Shown: piece by piece, positions 50,294-58,263 of the stretch
Layout: each line of letters opens with the position of its first letter
Numbering within the stretch: position 1 is the stretch's first letter
Assembly: GCF_014644495.1 (NCBI RefSeq)
Contig: NZ_BMKU01000004.1
Location: forward strand, 213,443 to 277,442
Length of the DNA stretch: 64,000 bases
DNA from: Pseudarthrobacter polychromogenes
GTDB taxonomy: Bacteria > Actinomycetota > Actinomycetes > Actinomycetales > Micrococcaceae
Direction of reading: 5' to 3'
Position numbers and translations under genes: made by a program
The notes under the pieces: generated by a model
Told to the model about the DNA's origin: nothing
Databases searched by the model: none
The model's input: only the letters and a program-made list of their open reading frames with translations

Positions 50294-50998
50294 TTACTTC
50301 GCCTCGAGCACAAGGTTCTTGAGGTCGTCCAGGGTCTGCTGCATGTGGTTATCCATGGCCTGCCGGGACAGCACGGGGTCACGGGATTCCAGCGCCTCGG
50401 CGATTTTCTGGTGGTGCCCGATTGCGTGCTCCTGGATTTCCCGGACAGCGGACGTCTGGGTGCGGCGCTTCTGCAGCACCTGGTGCAGCGGTTCGAAAAG
50501 GACGGACACAAAGACGTTCTCGGAGGCATGCAGGATCAGGTCGTGGAATGCCAGGTCCGCTTCCACGAAGGCGGCAACATCGTTGACCTCGTGGGCGGCG
50601 CGCATGCTGTCCACGTGCCTGTGGAGCGTCTGGATATCCTCATCGCGTATCCGCCCGGCCGCCAGTTCGCAGGCGCCTGTTTCCAGCATCCGCCGGAGCT
50701 CGATGAGCTGGACCGAGGTCTCTGCCTCGTTCTTCCCCTCCGACGCCGCACGCAGGACCGCCTCAAGCGACGCCCAGCGGTTGAGGGGGTTCACGAACGT
50801 GCCGCGGCCGCGTTCAACACTGAGGATCCGCTGTGCCTGCAGTGTTTTCATGGCCTCGCGCACCGTCATCCGGCTGACCTCGTGCCGGGCACTCAGTTCG
50901 TGTTCTCCCGGCACGGTGGCGCCGGGCGGGAACTCACCGGTGATGATGCGGTCCAGCAGTTCATCCGCCACCTGGCCCACCAGTGATTGCCTCGCCAT
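50294..50998 (-). CDS. GntR family regulator (FadR/FCD subfamily)
   Basis: A 234-residue regulator. An N-terminal winged helix (LVGQVADELLDRIITGEFPPGATVPGEHELSARHEVSRMTVREAMKTLQ) precedes an all-helical FCD domain with metal ligands of the kind DLAFHDLILHAS and HHQKIAEALESRD. I chose ATG 50998 (MARQSLVG) rather than 51037 because it matches the family start. It is divergent from the acid-sugar kinase, and two TGTC-N-GACA sites lie between them. Confidence 0.92.
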   Translation of the reverse strand: MARQSLVGQVADELLDRIITGEFPPGATVPGEHELSARHEVSRMTVREAMKTLQAQRILSVERGRGTFVNPLNRWASLEAVLRAASEGKNEAETSVQLIELRRMLETGACELAAGRIRDEDIQTLHRHVDSMRAAHEVNDVAAFVEADLAFHDLILHASENVFVSVLFEPLHQVLQKRRTQTSAVREIQEHAIGHHQKIAEALESRDPVLSRQAMDNHMQQTLDDLKNLVLEAK

Positions 50999-51027
50999 TG
51001 TGCCCCCGTTGATTCCTTCACTGCATA

Positions 51028-51036
51028 TGTCGGACA
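51028..51036. promoter_or_regulatory. GntR/FCD operator core, copy 1
   Basis: TGTCGGACA is a perfect odd palindrome, 30 bases upstream of the GntR start. Its centre is exactly 60 bases from that of copy 2. Confidence 0.65.
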
Positions 51037-51083
51037 AGTCTACTTGCGCGTCTCTATGTGGTGTGCCACACTAATCGAAATGC

Positions 51084-51100
51084 AAGATGTCTGACATCTT
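51084..51100. promoter_or_regulatory. GntR/FCD operator, copy 2
   Basis: AAGATGTCTGACATCTT is a perfect 17-base palindrome containing the core TGTCTGACA. It lies 63 bases upstream of the kinase start. Together with copy 1 it frames the divergent promoter. Confidence 0.78.
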
Positions 51101-51162
51101 ACAGTTACCGGGATCTGCCGCCCCGGATTCATACAACGTATTCATACACAATGGAGTGCACC

Positions 51163-52638
51163 GTGACGCTTGAAGCAGACGTTCTGGCCGCCTACCCGGC
51201 CGAGGTCCGGATTCCCGCCGAACTGGTGGCCAGCACCCTGGCCGCCTCCAATGCGGAGACCCCGCGGGTCCTGGTAGTGCTCGACGACGACCCCACCGGA
51301 ACCCAGTCGGTTTCGGATTTGCCCGTGCTCACCCAGTGGGAAGTAGCGGACTTCATCTGGGCCTTCAGCCAGTCCAAGCCTGCCGTATACGTCCTCACGA
51401 ACACCCGCAGCCTGGACCCGGCCGAGGCCGCCGCCCGCAATGAGGAAGTGGTGCGCAACGCCCTGGCAGCAGCAGGGTCACCCCAGGAACTGCGCCTCGG
51501 GTTTGTCAGCCGCAGCGATTCCACCCTCCGCGGCCACTACCCCCTGGAGCCGGACGTTATCGCCGCAACGGTGGCGGACGTCAGCGGAGAAAAGACCGAC
51601 GGCGTGGTCCTGGTTCCAGCCTTCCCCGACGCCGGACGGGTCACCATCGGCGGCGTCCACTACATGCGCGGCACGGGCGCGGAGGCCGGCACGCTCACCC
51701 CCGTGTCCGAGACGGAATTCGCCAAGGACGCCACCTTCGGCTTCAGCACCTCCGTCATGGCCGACTACGTTGAAGAGAAGTCGCAGGGCCGCTTCGCAGC
51801 CGGCTCCGTGATCGTCCTGGACCTGAACATCATCCGCGCCTCCACCGATCCGCAAGCCACTGCCAATGCCATCGCCGACGCCATTGATGCGGCCACCGAT
51901 TCCACCCCCATCGTGGCGGACATCGTCACCGAAAACGACCTCCGCGCCCTGTCCCTCGGCCTCGAAGAAGCCGAACGGCGCGGCAAGAAGCTCCTCTACC
52001 GCGTGGGCCCCCCGTTCGGTCGTGCCCGGATCGGCCAGGAGATCCGCACCGAACTCAGCGGCGCCGAGGCCTACGCAGGCAACACACCCTCCGAGGCAGG
52101 GGGCCTGATCGTTGTCGGGTCCCACGTGGGAGTCACCACGCGCCAGCTCAAGGCCCTCACCGACCAGCACAGCGCGGCACGGATCGTGGAGATCGACGTC
52201 GAAAAGCTCCTCGGTGCCCCTGGCGACGCCGAAGCGCACCTGGACCGGACCGTGGACACCGTCGTCGAAGCCCTCCGCGGCGGCGACGTCATTGTCCACA
52301 CCAGCCGCCTGCTGATCAAGGCAGACGACCCCGCCGAAAGCCTGCGGATCGCCCGCACGGTGTCCGCCGCCGTCGTCGCCGTGGTCAACCGGACACTCAA
52401 GACCTTCCCGCCCCGGTTCGTCATCGCCAAGGGCGGCATCACTTCCTCGGACGTGGCCGCCCACGGCCTTGAGATCCGCCACGCCATTGTCCGCGGCCCC
52501 ATGCTGCCGGGCATCGTCTCCCTCTGGGAGCCCGTGGATGGCCCCGCCAAGGGCATCCCGTACATCGTCTTCGCTGGCAACGTGGGCGACGACCAGTCCC
52601 TCGCTGACGTGACCCGCAAACTCAGCAACACTTTCTAA
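51163..52638 (+). CDS. four-carbon acid sugar kinase family protein (DUF1537)
   Basis: A 491-residue kinase. The N-terminal domain has VLVVLDDDPTGTQSVSDLPV, the acidic substrate/ATP motif, and SRSDSTLRGHYPLEPD. The C-terminal nucleotide-binding domain ends FVIAKGGITSSDVAAHGLEIRHAIVRGPMLPGIVSLW. It phosphorylates an oxidised acid sugar such as 2-oxo-tetronate. The start is GTG 51163, because GGAG (51153-51156) lies six bases upstream; ATG 51151 would contain this site. First gene of the acid-sugar block, next to a GntR regulator. Confidence 0.9.
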   Translation: MTLEADVLAAYPAEVRIPAELVASTLAASNAETPRVLVVLDDDPTGTQSVSDLPVLTQWEVADFIWAFSQSKPAVYVLTNTRSLDPAEAAARNEEVVRNALAAAGSPQELRLGFVSRSDSTLRGHYPLEPDVIAATVADVSGEKTDGVVLVPAFPDAGRVTIGGVHYMRGTGAEAGTLTPVSETEFAKDATFGFSTSVMADYVEEKSQGRFAAGSVIVLDLNIIRASTDPQATANAIADAIDAATDSTPIVADIVTENDLRALSLGLEEAERRGKKLLYRVGPPFGRARIGQEIRTELSGAEAYAGNTPSEAGGLIVVGSHVGVTTRQLKALTDQHSAARIVEIDVEKLLGAPGDAEAHLDRTVDTVVEALRGGDVIVHTSRLLIKADDPAESLRIARTVSAAVVAVVNRTLKTFPPRFVIAKGGITSSDVAAHGLEIRHAIVRGPMLPGIVSLWEPVDGPAKGIPYIVFAGNVGDDQSLADVTRKLSNTF

Positions 52639-52678
52639 CCACCAGCGCCAGCCCGCAGAAATTTCAATGGAGAACACC

Positions 52679-53578
52679 ATGACCAGCAACTACACCGTCA
52701 CCGTCCTGGGCCTCGGCGCCATGGGCCTGCCCATGGCCACCCGCCTGGCGTCCCAGCTGACCGTCAACGGCTTCGACATCGCCGAACCCCGCCTGAAGCT
52801 CGCCGAAGAAGCCGGCATCGCCACGTTCGCCACCGCCCGCGAGGCCGCCAAGGGCGCTGACGCCGTCCTCCTGGCCGTCCGCAACGGCGAGCAGCTCAAT
52901 GATGTCCTGTTCGGCCAGAACGGCGTGGCCTCGGTACTGGAGCCGGGCGCCGTCGTCATTCTCGGCAGCACCGTTGGCACCGAAGCCATCCCCGCAACGG
53001 TCGCGAAGCTGGCCGAATACGGCGTCGAGCTTGTTGACGCACCGCTGTCCGGCGGCCCGAAGCGCGCCGGCGAAGGCGACCTGCTGATCGTCGTCGGCGC
53101 TTCCCCGGAAGCCCGCCAAAAAGCGGCCCCCGCGCTGGAACTGCTGGCCTCAACCCTGACCGTGGTGGGCGACAAGCCCGGCGACGGACAGGCCCTCAAG
53201 ACCGTCAACCAGCTGCTCTGCGGCGTCCACATTGCCGCTGCCGCAGAAGCCATGGCCCTCGCCGACGCGCTGGGACTGGACCAGGCCAAGACCCTCGCCG
53301 CACTCGAGGCCGGCGCCGCAGGTTCGTTCATGCTCTCCAACCGCGGCCCCCGCATTCTTGAGGCGTACACCGAGGAAGGCGCCGAGGTCCTGTCCCGCCT
53401 GGACATCTTCGTCAAGGACATGGGCATCGTGGGCAAGGCTACCCGCGCCGCGGGCCTGGCAGCCCCGGTGGCCGCCGCCGCCGAGCAGCTCTACCTCCTG
53501 GGCCAGGCCCAGGGCCTCGCCGCTGCCGATGACTCCGCCGTCATCAAAGTCGTCGCACCCACCAAGCGCACAAAGTAG
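52679..53578 (+). CDS. NAD(P)-dependent beta-hydroxyacid dehydrogenase (L-threonate dehydrogenase-like)
   Basis: A 299-residue beta-hydroxyacid dehydrogenase. TVTVLGLGAMGLPMATRLA is the nucleotide-binding site, DAPLSGGPKRAGEGDL the substrate motif, and KTVNQLLCGVHIAAAAEAM carries the catalytic lysine (about 174). It oxidises an acid sugar (for example threonate) at C2 to the oxo form, which the kinase then phosphorylates. The start was placed at ATG 52679 by GGAG at 52669-52672; ATG 52667 would include that site. Downstream lies a repeated hairpin. Confidence 0.91.
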   Translation: MTSNYTVTVLGLGAMGLPMATRLASQLTVNGFDIAEPRLKLAEEAGIATFATAREAAKGADAVLLAVRNGEQLNDVLFGQNGVASVLEPGAVVILGSTVGTEAIPATVAKLAEYGVELVDAPLSGGPKRAGEGDLLIVVGASPEARQKAAPALELLASTLTVVGDKPGDGQALKTVNQLLCGVHIAAAAEAMALADALGLDQAKTLAALEAGAAGSFMLSNRGPRILEAYTEEGAEVLSRLDIFVKDMGIVGKATRAAGLAAPVAAAAEQLYLLGQAQGLAAADDSAVIKVVAPTKRTK

Positions 53579-53590
53579 CCCCACCTTCCT

Positions 53591-53655
53591 GGAGTTTTTG
53601 TCCAGATAAGCCGACCTAAAGGCCTTTTGAGCCTGCATATCTGGACAAAAACTCC
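53591..53655. repeat. extragenic palindromic repeat / terminator, copy 1
   Basis: Perfect 18-base arms GGAGTTTTTGTCCAGATA and TATCTGGACAAAAACTCC enclose 29 bases. It sits just after the dehydrogenase stop. A second member of the same repeat is at 56069-56131; the shared core is GAGTTTTTGTCCA with its complement. Confidence 0.8.
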
Positions 53656-53751
53656 CCAAACGTGCGACGGCGGCGGTCCCCCCTCCGCCGTCGTCGCACC
53701 CTCCCTGCCGTTCCCCAGCATTCCCCTAGCATTCCCCCAAGAAAAACCAGC

Positions 53752-53771
53752 TCGCCAGTCTTAACTGGCGA
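53752..53771 (+). promoter_or_regulatory. hairpin just upstream of the permease ribosome site
   Basis: TCGCCAGT and ACTGGCGA are perfect 8-base arms with loop CTTA. The ribosome-binding site AAAGGAGA begins five bases later, so the hairpin is close enough to affect initiation. It could also be the end of a transcript from upstream; no proof of either. Confidence 0.45.
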
Positions 53772-53789
53772 TGTCAAAGGAGACACACG

Positions 53790-55208
53790 ATGAGCGCATT
53801 AGCTCTCCTGGCCATAGCAGCAGCGGGCGTCGCCCTGTTGCTCGTGGCCGTCATCAAGTTCAAAATCCCCGCCTTCCTCGCCCTTCTGGTGGTCAGCGTC
53901 GCCGTTGCCCTGGTGGCGGGCATTCCGCTGCCGGACATCATCAAAACCGTCACGGAAGGCATGGGCGGAACCCTTGGGTCCGTGGCCATCCTGGTTGGCC
54001 TTGGAGCCATGCTCGGCAAGATGATCGAGATTTCCGGCGGCGCACAGTCGCTGGCGGGCAAGTTCACGCAGCTGCTCGGCCCCCGCCGGGTCATCGCCGC
54101 ATTGACTGCCGCAGCCTTCCTGCTGGCCATCCCCGTCTTCTTCGACGTCGGATTCATCATCCTGATTCCCATCATCTACGGCTTCGCAAAGGCCGCCGGC
54201 GTCAACCCCGTCAAGATCGGCCTTCCGGTGGGCGCCATCATGCTCGCCATCCACGTTGTTGTCCCGCCACACCCCGGCGTGGTGGGCGGCGCCGGCATCC
54301 TCGGCGCGGATATCGGCTGGACCACCATCCTGGGCCTCGTACTGTGCGTTCCCGTCGGCGTCCTGGGCTACTTCGTTGCCCGCAGGCTGAACCGCCGCGA
54401 TTTCTCCATGCTTCCCGCCACCGCCGAGCAGTTCCGCCTCTTTGGCACCGGCACGTCCCAGGTTGAACAGGAAGCCGCCCAGGGGACCTCCTCCGTGGCT
54501 GTCAGGAACCAGGTGAAGACGGCCCCCAGCCCGGCCATGATCATCACGCTCATCGTCCTGCCCATCCTGATGATCATGGTTGGCACCGTCGGCGCGGTCG
54601 TCCTGCCCAAGGACTCCTTCCCCGCCCAGCTCGCCGCCTTCGTTGGCGCCCCGCTGATCGCCCTGCTCACGGCCCTCGGCCTGGCGTACTACTTCCTGGG
54701 AATCCGCCGCGGCTGGTCCTCCCAGCACACCGGTGAAGTCATGGACTCAGCCTTGGCTCCCACCGCCATCGTCATCCTTGTCACCGGTGCGGGCGGCGTC
54801 TTCGGCAAGGTCCTTACTGTCTCCGGCATCGGCAAGGCCCTCGCCGAAGGGCTGCAGACCGCAGGCCTTCCGGTCATCGTGATGGCGTTCATCCTCGCCG
54901 CCATCCTGCGCGCTTCCCAGGGTTCCGCCACCGTTGCGATCATCACCACCTCCGGCCTGCTGGCAGCATCCGTTGCGGACGGCGGGTTCTCACCCATCCA
55001 GACGGCCCTGATCCTGATTGCCATCGGGTTCGGCGCGTTCGGACTCAGCCACGTCAACGACTCCGGCTTCTGGATCGTGACCCGGTACCTGGGGCTGTCC
55101 GTGGCTGACGGCCTGAAGACCTGGACCGTGCTCACCACCATCCTGGGCCTGGCCGGATTCGCGCTGACCTTCCTGGCCTGGATCCTCGTGGGAGGCCTGG
55201 GCGTCTGA
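53790..55208 (+). CDS. GntP family gluconate/acid-sugar permease
   Basis: A 472-residue membrane protein with about 12-14 hydrophobic segments. GLGAMLGKMIEISGGAQSLAGKF and IPVFFDVGFIILIPIIYGFAKAAG are GntP signatures, and HVVVPPHPGVVGGAGILGADIG contains the conserved PPHPG. It imports gluconate-like acid sugars. AAAGGAGA precedes the start. The stop overlaps the aldolase start (TGATG), so the two are coupled. Kinase, dehydrogenase, permease and aldolase form one pathway. Confidence 0.93.
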   Translation: MSALALLAIAAAGVALLLVAVIKFKIPAFLALLVVSVAVALVAGIPLPDIIKTVTEGMGGTLGSVAILVGLGAMLGKMIEISGGAQSLAGKFTQLLGPRRVIAALTAAAFLLAIPVFFDVGFIILIPIIYGFAKAAGVNPVKIGLPVGAIMLAIHVVVPPHPGVVGGAGILGADIGWTTILGLVLCVPVGVLGYFVARRLNRRDFSMLPATAEQFRLFGTGTSQVEQEAAQGTSSVAVRNQVKTAPSPAMIITLIVLPILMIMVGTVGAVVLPKDSFPAQLAAFVGAPLIALLTALGLAYYFLGIRRGWSSQHTGEVMDSALAPTAIVILVTGAGGVFGKVLTVSGIGKALAEGLQTAGLPVIVMAFILAAILRASQGSATVAIITTSGLLAASVADGGFSPIQTALILIAIGFGAFGLSHVNDSGFWIVTRYLGLSVADGLKTWTVLTTILGLAGFALTFLAWILVGGLGV

Positions 55209-56059
55209 TGCGCACCCGACTCGACCACCTGGTCACCTCAGCCCTCCAGCGAGGCTCCGCCGTCCCGGCCTTCACCTGCTACGACTTCACCACGGCCATG
55301 GCAGTGGTGGCCGCAGCGGAGGAGGCGGGCCGCGGCGCCATCCTGCTGGTGGCTCCCAAGACTGCAGCCACGCCCAACGGCCTGCGCCTCATCGGAGCCC
55401 TCCGTGGCCTCGCTGATGCTGCATCCGTGCCCGTGGCTGTGCAGCTTGACCACGCAACGGACCTTCAGGTGATGGCCGACGCCGTCGCGGCAGGGGCGGA
55501 CTCCGTTCTCGCCGACGGCTCCGCGTTGCCTTACGAGGACAACATCGCGCTGGTCCGTGGTGCCCGGGCGTTGCTGGGCCCGGACGTTGTGCTTGAAGCC
55601 GAGCTTGGCGGCCTCGCCGGAGACGAGGACCGCGCCTTTGGTGCGGACCAGTCCGGTGTGGCCGTGGCCGGGCTGACGGATTCGGCGCTGGTGGAGGACT
55701 TTGTGTCCCGGACCGGCGCGGAACTGCTCGCCGTGGCGGTGGGGAACGTGCATGGCAAGTACAAGGGGGAGCCGCAGCTGCGCTGGGACGTCCTGCAGGA
55801 CATCGCGGTGCGGACCCACATTCCGCTGGTGCTGCATGGTGCCTCGGGGATTCCCGCGGAGGAGCTGGTGAAGGCAGCGGCCATGAATGTTGGCAAGGTC
55901 AACTTCAACACCGAGCTCCGCACCGGGGTGCTGGCCACGCTGCAGGACCAGTTGCCGGGGCACCGGTCCGACGGTGAAAACCTGCAGGGGCTCCTGGGCC
56001 ACTGGAACAGCTCGGCCCGCACCTTCGCCGCCAAAACGCTGGCGACGCTCACGCGCTGA
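55208..56059 (+). CDS. class II fructose-bisphosphate aldolase family protein
   Basis: A 283-residue class II aldolase. VPVAVQLDHATDLQVMADAV has the metal His and catalytic Asp (about 80), VAVGNVHGKYKGEP the second histidine (about 181), and LVLHGASGIPAEELVKAA the third (about 208). It would cleave a phosphorylated sugar or acid sugar to DHAP and an aldehyde. It stands where tetronate operons often have an LtnC/OtnC decarboxylase, so this operon may use a different final step. It overlaps the permease stop by TGATG. Confidence 0.9.
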   Translation: MRTRLDHLVTSALQRGSAVPAFTCYDFTTAMAVVAAAEEAGRGAILLVAPKTAATPNGLRLIGALRGLADAASVPVAVQLDHATDLQVMADAVAAGADSVLADGSALPYEDNIALVRGARALLGPDVVLEAELGGLAGDEDRAFGADQSGVAVAGLTDSALVEDFVSRTGAELLAVAVGNVHGKYKGEPQLRWDVLQDIAVRTHIPLVLHGASGIPAEELVKAAAMNVGKVNFNTELRTGVLATLQDQLPGHRSDGENLQGLLGHWNSSARTFAAKTLATLTR

Positions 56060-56068
56060 CGTTCACTC

Positions 56069-56131
56069 GAGTTTTTGTCCAGCTGTGCAGGGTTGAACCC
56101 GCCTGAGGCCTGCATACGTGGACAAAAACTC
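56069..56131. repeat. extragenic palindromic repeat / terminator, copy 2
   Basis: GAGTTTTTGTCCA (56069-56081) pairs with TGGACAAAAACTC (56119-56131), with a 37-base loop. It lies 10 bases after the aldolase stop. It shares the arms and the internal GCCTGCATA with copy 1 at 53591-53655. Confidence 0.75.
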
Positions 56132-56158
56132 CGGGAGAGGGAGGCTAGGATCAAACCC

Positions 56159-56563
56159 ATGATCCTGGCCTCCCTCTTTTTTGCCCTCCTGGCTGGTGCC
56201 CTCCACGTCTATATCTTCACCATGGAGTCCGTCACCTGGACCAGGCCAGCCACCTGGAAGCGCTTCGGTGTGGCCACCCAGGCCGACGCGGAGACCACCA
56301 GGCCACTTGCCTATAACCAGGGTTTCTATAATCTGTTCCTGGCGTTGGGAGCTTTTGTGGGAGCAGGGTTCGTGGCGCTGGCACCAGAGGACCCGGTCCT
56401 TGCAACGGCAGGCTGGACCCTAATCTTCAGTTGCTGCGGCTCCATGCTGCTGGCCGCGCTTGTCCTGGCCCTGACCGGCAGGAAGTACCTCCGCGCTGCC
56501 GCAACCCAGGGGGCCACGCCGCTGCTCGCCGTCGCGCTGGGGGCCGCTGCACTCGCTGTCTAG
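56159..56563 (+). CDS. DUF1304 family membrane protein
   Basis: A 134-residue protein with four hydrophobic segments. MILASLFFALLAGALHVYIFTMESVTW opens it, and NQGFYNLFLALGAFVGAG is the family's central block; both fit DUF1304. The function is not known. A GGGAGG-type site lies upstream, after the repeat hairpin. It is not obviously linked to the acid-sugar operon. Confidence 0.85.
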   Translation: MILASLFFALLAGALHVYIFTMESVTWTRPATWKRFGVATQADAETTRPLAYNQGFYNLFLALGAFVGAGFVALAPEDPVLATAGWTLIFSCCGSMLLAALVLALTGRKYLRAAATQGATPLLAVALGAAALAV

Positions 56564-56719
56564 CCTCGACGGGCCCTCCCGGACCACTCCCTAACCTGCG
56601 CCCATGGCGTTCCCGCGCGGGGGTGCGGCGCCCCTTCCGCCCGGACGGCTCCACGGCCATTAAATGACAGCGGGGGAAGAGGCATTGCCAGCCGAGTGAA
56701 GTAGTGCCACTGTCGAACC

Positions 56720-57049
56720 ATGACCGAGAACATGACGTCCACCGAAGACCAGTTCAGCCCTGACGTTTCACTGGCACGCAACGATGCAGACCACCGGTAT
56801 GAGCTGCGGGTGGACGGGAAACTGGCTGTCCAGACGTTCTTCAAGGACAAGCCCGGCCACATCGACTTCAGCCACACGGAAACCACGGAGGGGTTCGAAG
56901 GGCAGGGCCTGGGGAAGGTGCTTGCACACTTCGCCCTCGACGACGTGGTGGCCACCGGCAAACGGATCATTCCCCATTGCCCCTTCATCGCAGCGTACTT
57001 ACGGAAGCATGAGGGGTACGAACAGTTTGTTGACTGGCCGGACAGCTGA
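56720..57049 (+). CDS. GNAT-like N-acetyltransferase (YidJ/PF14542 type)
   Basis: A 109-residue compact acetyltransferase-fold protein. FFKDKPGHIDFSHTETTEGFEGQGLGKVLAHFALDDVV is the acetyl-CoA-binding core of this short family, and IIPHCPFIAAYLRKHEGYEQFV is its conserved end. Substrate unknown. No strong ribosome site precedes the ATG at 56720; an in-frame ATG at 56732 is an alternative. It stands alone. Confidence 0.85.
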   Translation: MTENMTSTEDQFSPDVSLARNDADHRYELRVDGKLAVQTFFKDKPGHIDFSHTETTEGFEGQGLGKVLAHFALDDVVATGKRIIPHCPFIAAYLRKHEGYEQFVDWPDS

Positions 57050-57137
57050 CCCGCGGACTGCACAGGCAGCCTTCTGAGCAGTTGCCCACACCGAACGTGG
57101 CGGCAATAGATCCTGCCGCGGCTTGCTATGGCAGCAG

Positions 57138-57449
57138 TCAGCTGGCCAGGGCGTGCCCGCTGAGGACGGGTGCGTCGATGGTGAAACCACAAGCGCACCG
57201 GTAGGTCTCCACGTGCTCGGACACCGGGCCGCTACCCACCGGGCCCACCGTGGTTCCGTCCACGTGGACGGGCAGCCGGACAGGCATTTCTGCCGGATCC
57301 ACCCGCTGCATCGGAGCACGGCAATGCATGCGGGAGCTAAGCGTGAGCAGCAGCCCCATGTCCGCGGGCGCGGTGGCGTCCAGCGGAATATCTGCCCGTA
57401 CGCCAGTCACGTCGGGCGCCGTAAGCTGGTGGTCTGCAACGGTGGTCAT
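57138..57449 (-). CDS. small protein of unknown function
   Basis: A 103-residue ORF with AAGGATG about 12 bases upstream of the start. It contains LTLSSRMHCRAPMQRVDPAEMPVRLPVHVDGTTVG and ends with a CACGF pair of cysteines. I do not recognise it. A palindromic motif (57539-57553) upstream matches the motif before the GlsB-type stress gene, which supports expression and perhaps stress control. Confidence 0.6.
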   Translation of the reverse strand: MTTVADHQLTAPDVTGVRADIPLDATAPADMGLLLTLSSRMHCRAPMQRVDPAEMPVRLPVHVDGTTVGPVGSGPVSEHVETYRCACGFTIDAPVLSGHALAS

Positions 57450-57538
57450 GATGGGTCATCCTTGGGCTTCTTCACGGAACCGCCGGCGTTGGCAGCCCCG
57501 CCGCGAACTGCTTGCGGAGGTTCATTTACCCCAATACC

Positions 57539-57553
57539 TAAGCATGCTTACTA
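57539..57553 (-). promoter_or_regulatory. palindromic motif upstream of gene 57138-57449
   Basis: TAAGCATGCTTACTA contains the perfect palindrome TAAGCATGCTTA. It matches 14 of 15 bases of the motif at 31465-31479 and lies 90 bases upstream of its gene, in the same orientation. Confidence 0.5.
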
Positions 57554-57644
57554 ATATCCGGGCAAATCCGCGTGTGGTCCAGTGCATCCTGCTGCCGCTC
57601 GGTGCGCCCGGACTGGCGGGTCCCGCCGGTTGTGAATGCGCCCC

Positions 57645-57989
57645 TTAGTGACGCCGGCGCTGCCACTGCAGCGCATGCCAGAACAACAGGCAGATCAGCG
57701 CCGCAAGGCCTGCGAAAATCGCGTAGGGGGCAAAGGTGAAAACAAGGAAAGAAGTTGGCATTCCTCCCGCGGAGGGGCCCACCATGGCGTTCGCGTTGAG
57801 GAACACCCAGGCGCCGCCGCCGATGAGGGCGATCGTGAGGATCCACAGGGCGGCAATGAAGGGGTTGATGGCCAGGCTGCGGCCCCTGCCATAGTCTTCC
57901 TCGCTCGTATCGGTGGCTTCACCCCGGACGGGGTTCCCGTCCCGGTCCACTTCCCTGAAGCCGATTGCGCCTGCTGGTCCCTGCTCCAT
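57645..57989 (-). CDS. conserved small membrane protein, unknown
   Basis: A 114-residue protein. A polar N-terminal part (about 1-38) is followed by two hydrophobic segments, FIAALWILTIALIGGGAWVFL and FAPYAIFAGLAALICLLFWHAL, and a short basic end. ATG 57989 has GGGGGAAG directly upstream. It is typical of small actinobacterial membrane proteins of unknown function and is divergent from the siderophore operon. Confidence 0.7.
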   Translation of the reverse strand: MEQGPAGAIGFREVDRDGNPVRGEATDTSEEDYGRGRSLAINPFIAALWILTIALIGGGAWVFLNANAMVGPSAGGMPTSFLVFTFAPYAIFAGLAALICLLFWHALQWQRRRH

Positions 57990-58205
57990 GCTTCCCCCTG
58001 ATTGCCGCGCAGCCCGGTCCGGCCGCCCCTGTGCCAAGCCTAGGCCCGGTGGGTCATGCCCGTCTTGTCATGCGACCGGACCGACGGCAGGCAATTTTGC
58101 AGCAGATTTACCCCTCGCCGCCAGTCAATGGCGGCTCCAGAGGTGCAAAATACGGCGCAGTCCCACATTTTGGGGAAATACATCACAGAAGTTTGATTAA
58201 AAGGG

Positions 58206-58222
58206 TTGCCTAAGTAAGGCTG
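58206..58222. promoter_or_regulatory. possible iron box (IdeR/DmdR-type) before siderophore operon
   Basis: TTGCCTAAGTAAGGCTG contains the interrupted palindrome GCCTAAGTAAGGC, resembling IdeR/DmdR sites (consensus near TTAGGTTAGGC-ACCTAA). It lies 42 bases upstream of the desA-type start, within the 57990-58263 gap. The match is partial, but siderophore operons are classic targets of this regulator. Confidence 0.55.
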
Positions 58223-58263
58223 TCCTTTGTGATTTTCCGTGATTCCCGACAGAAGGACGACCA

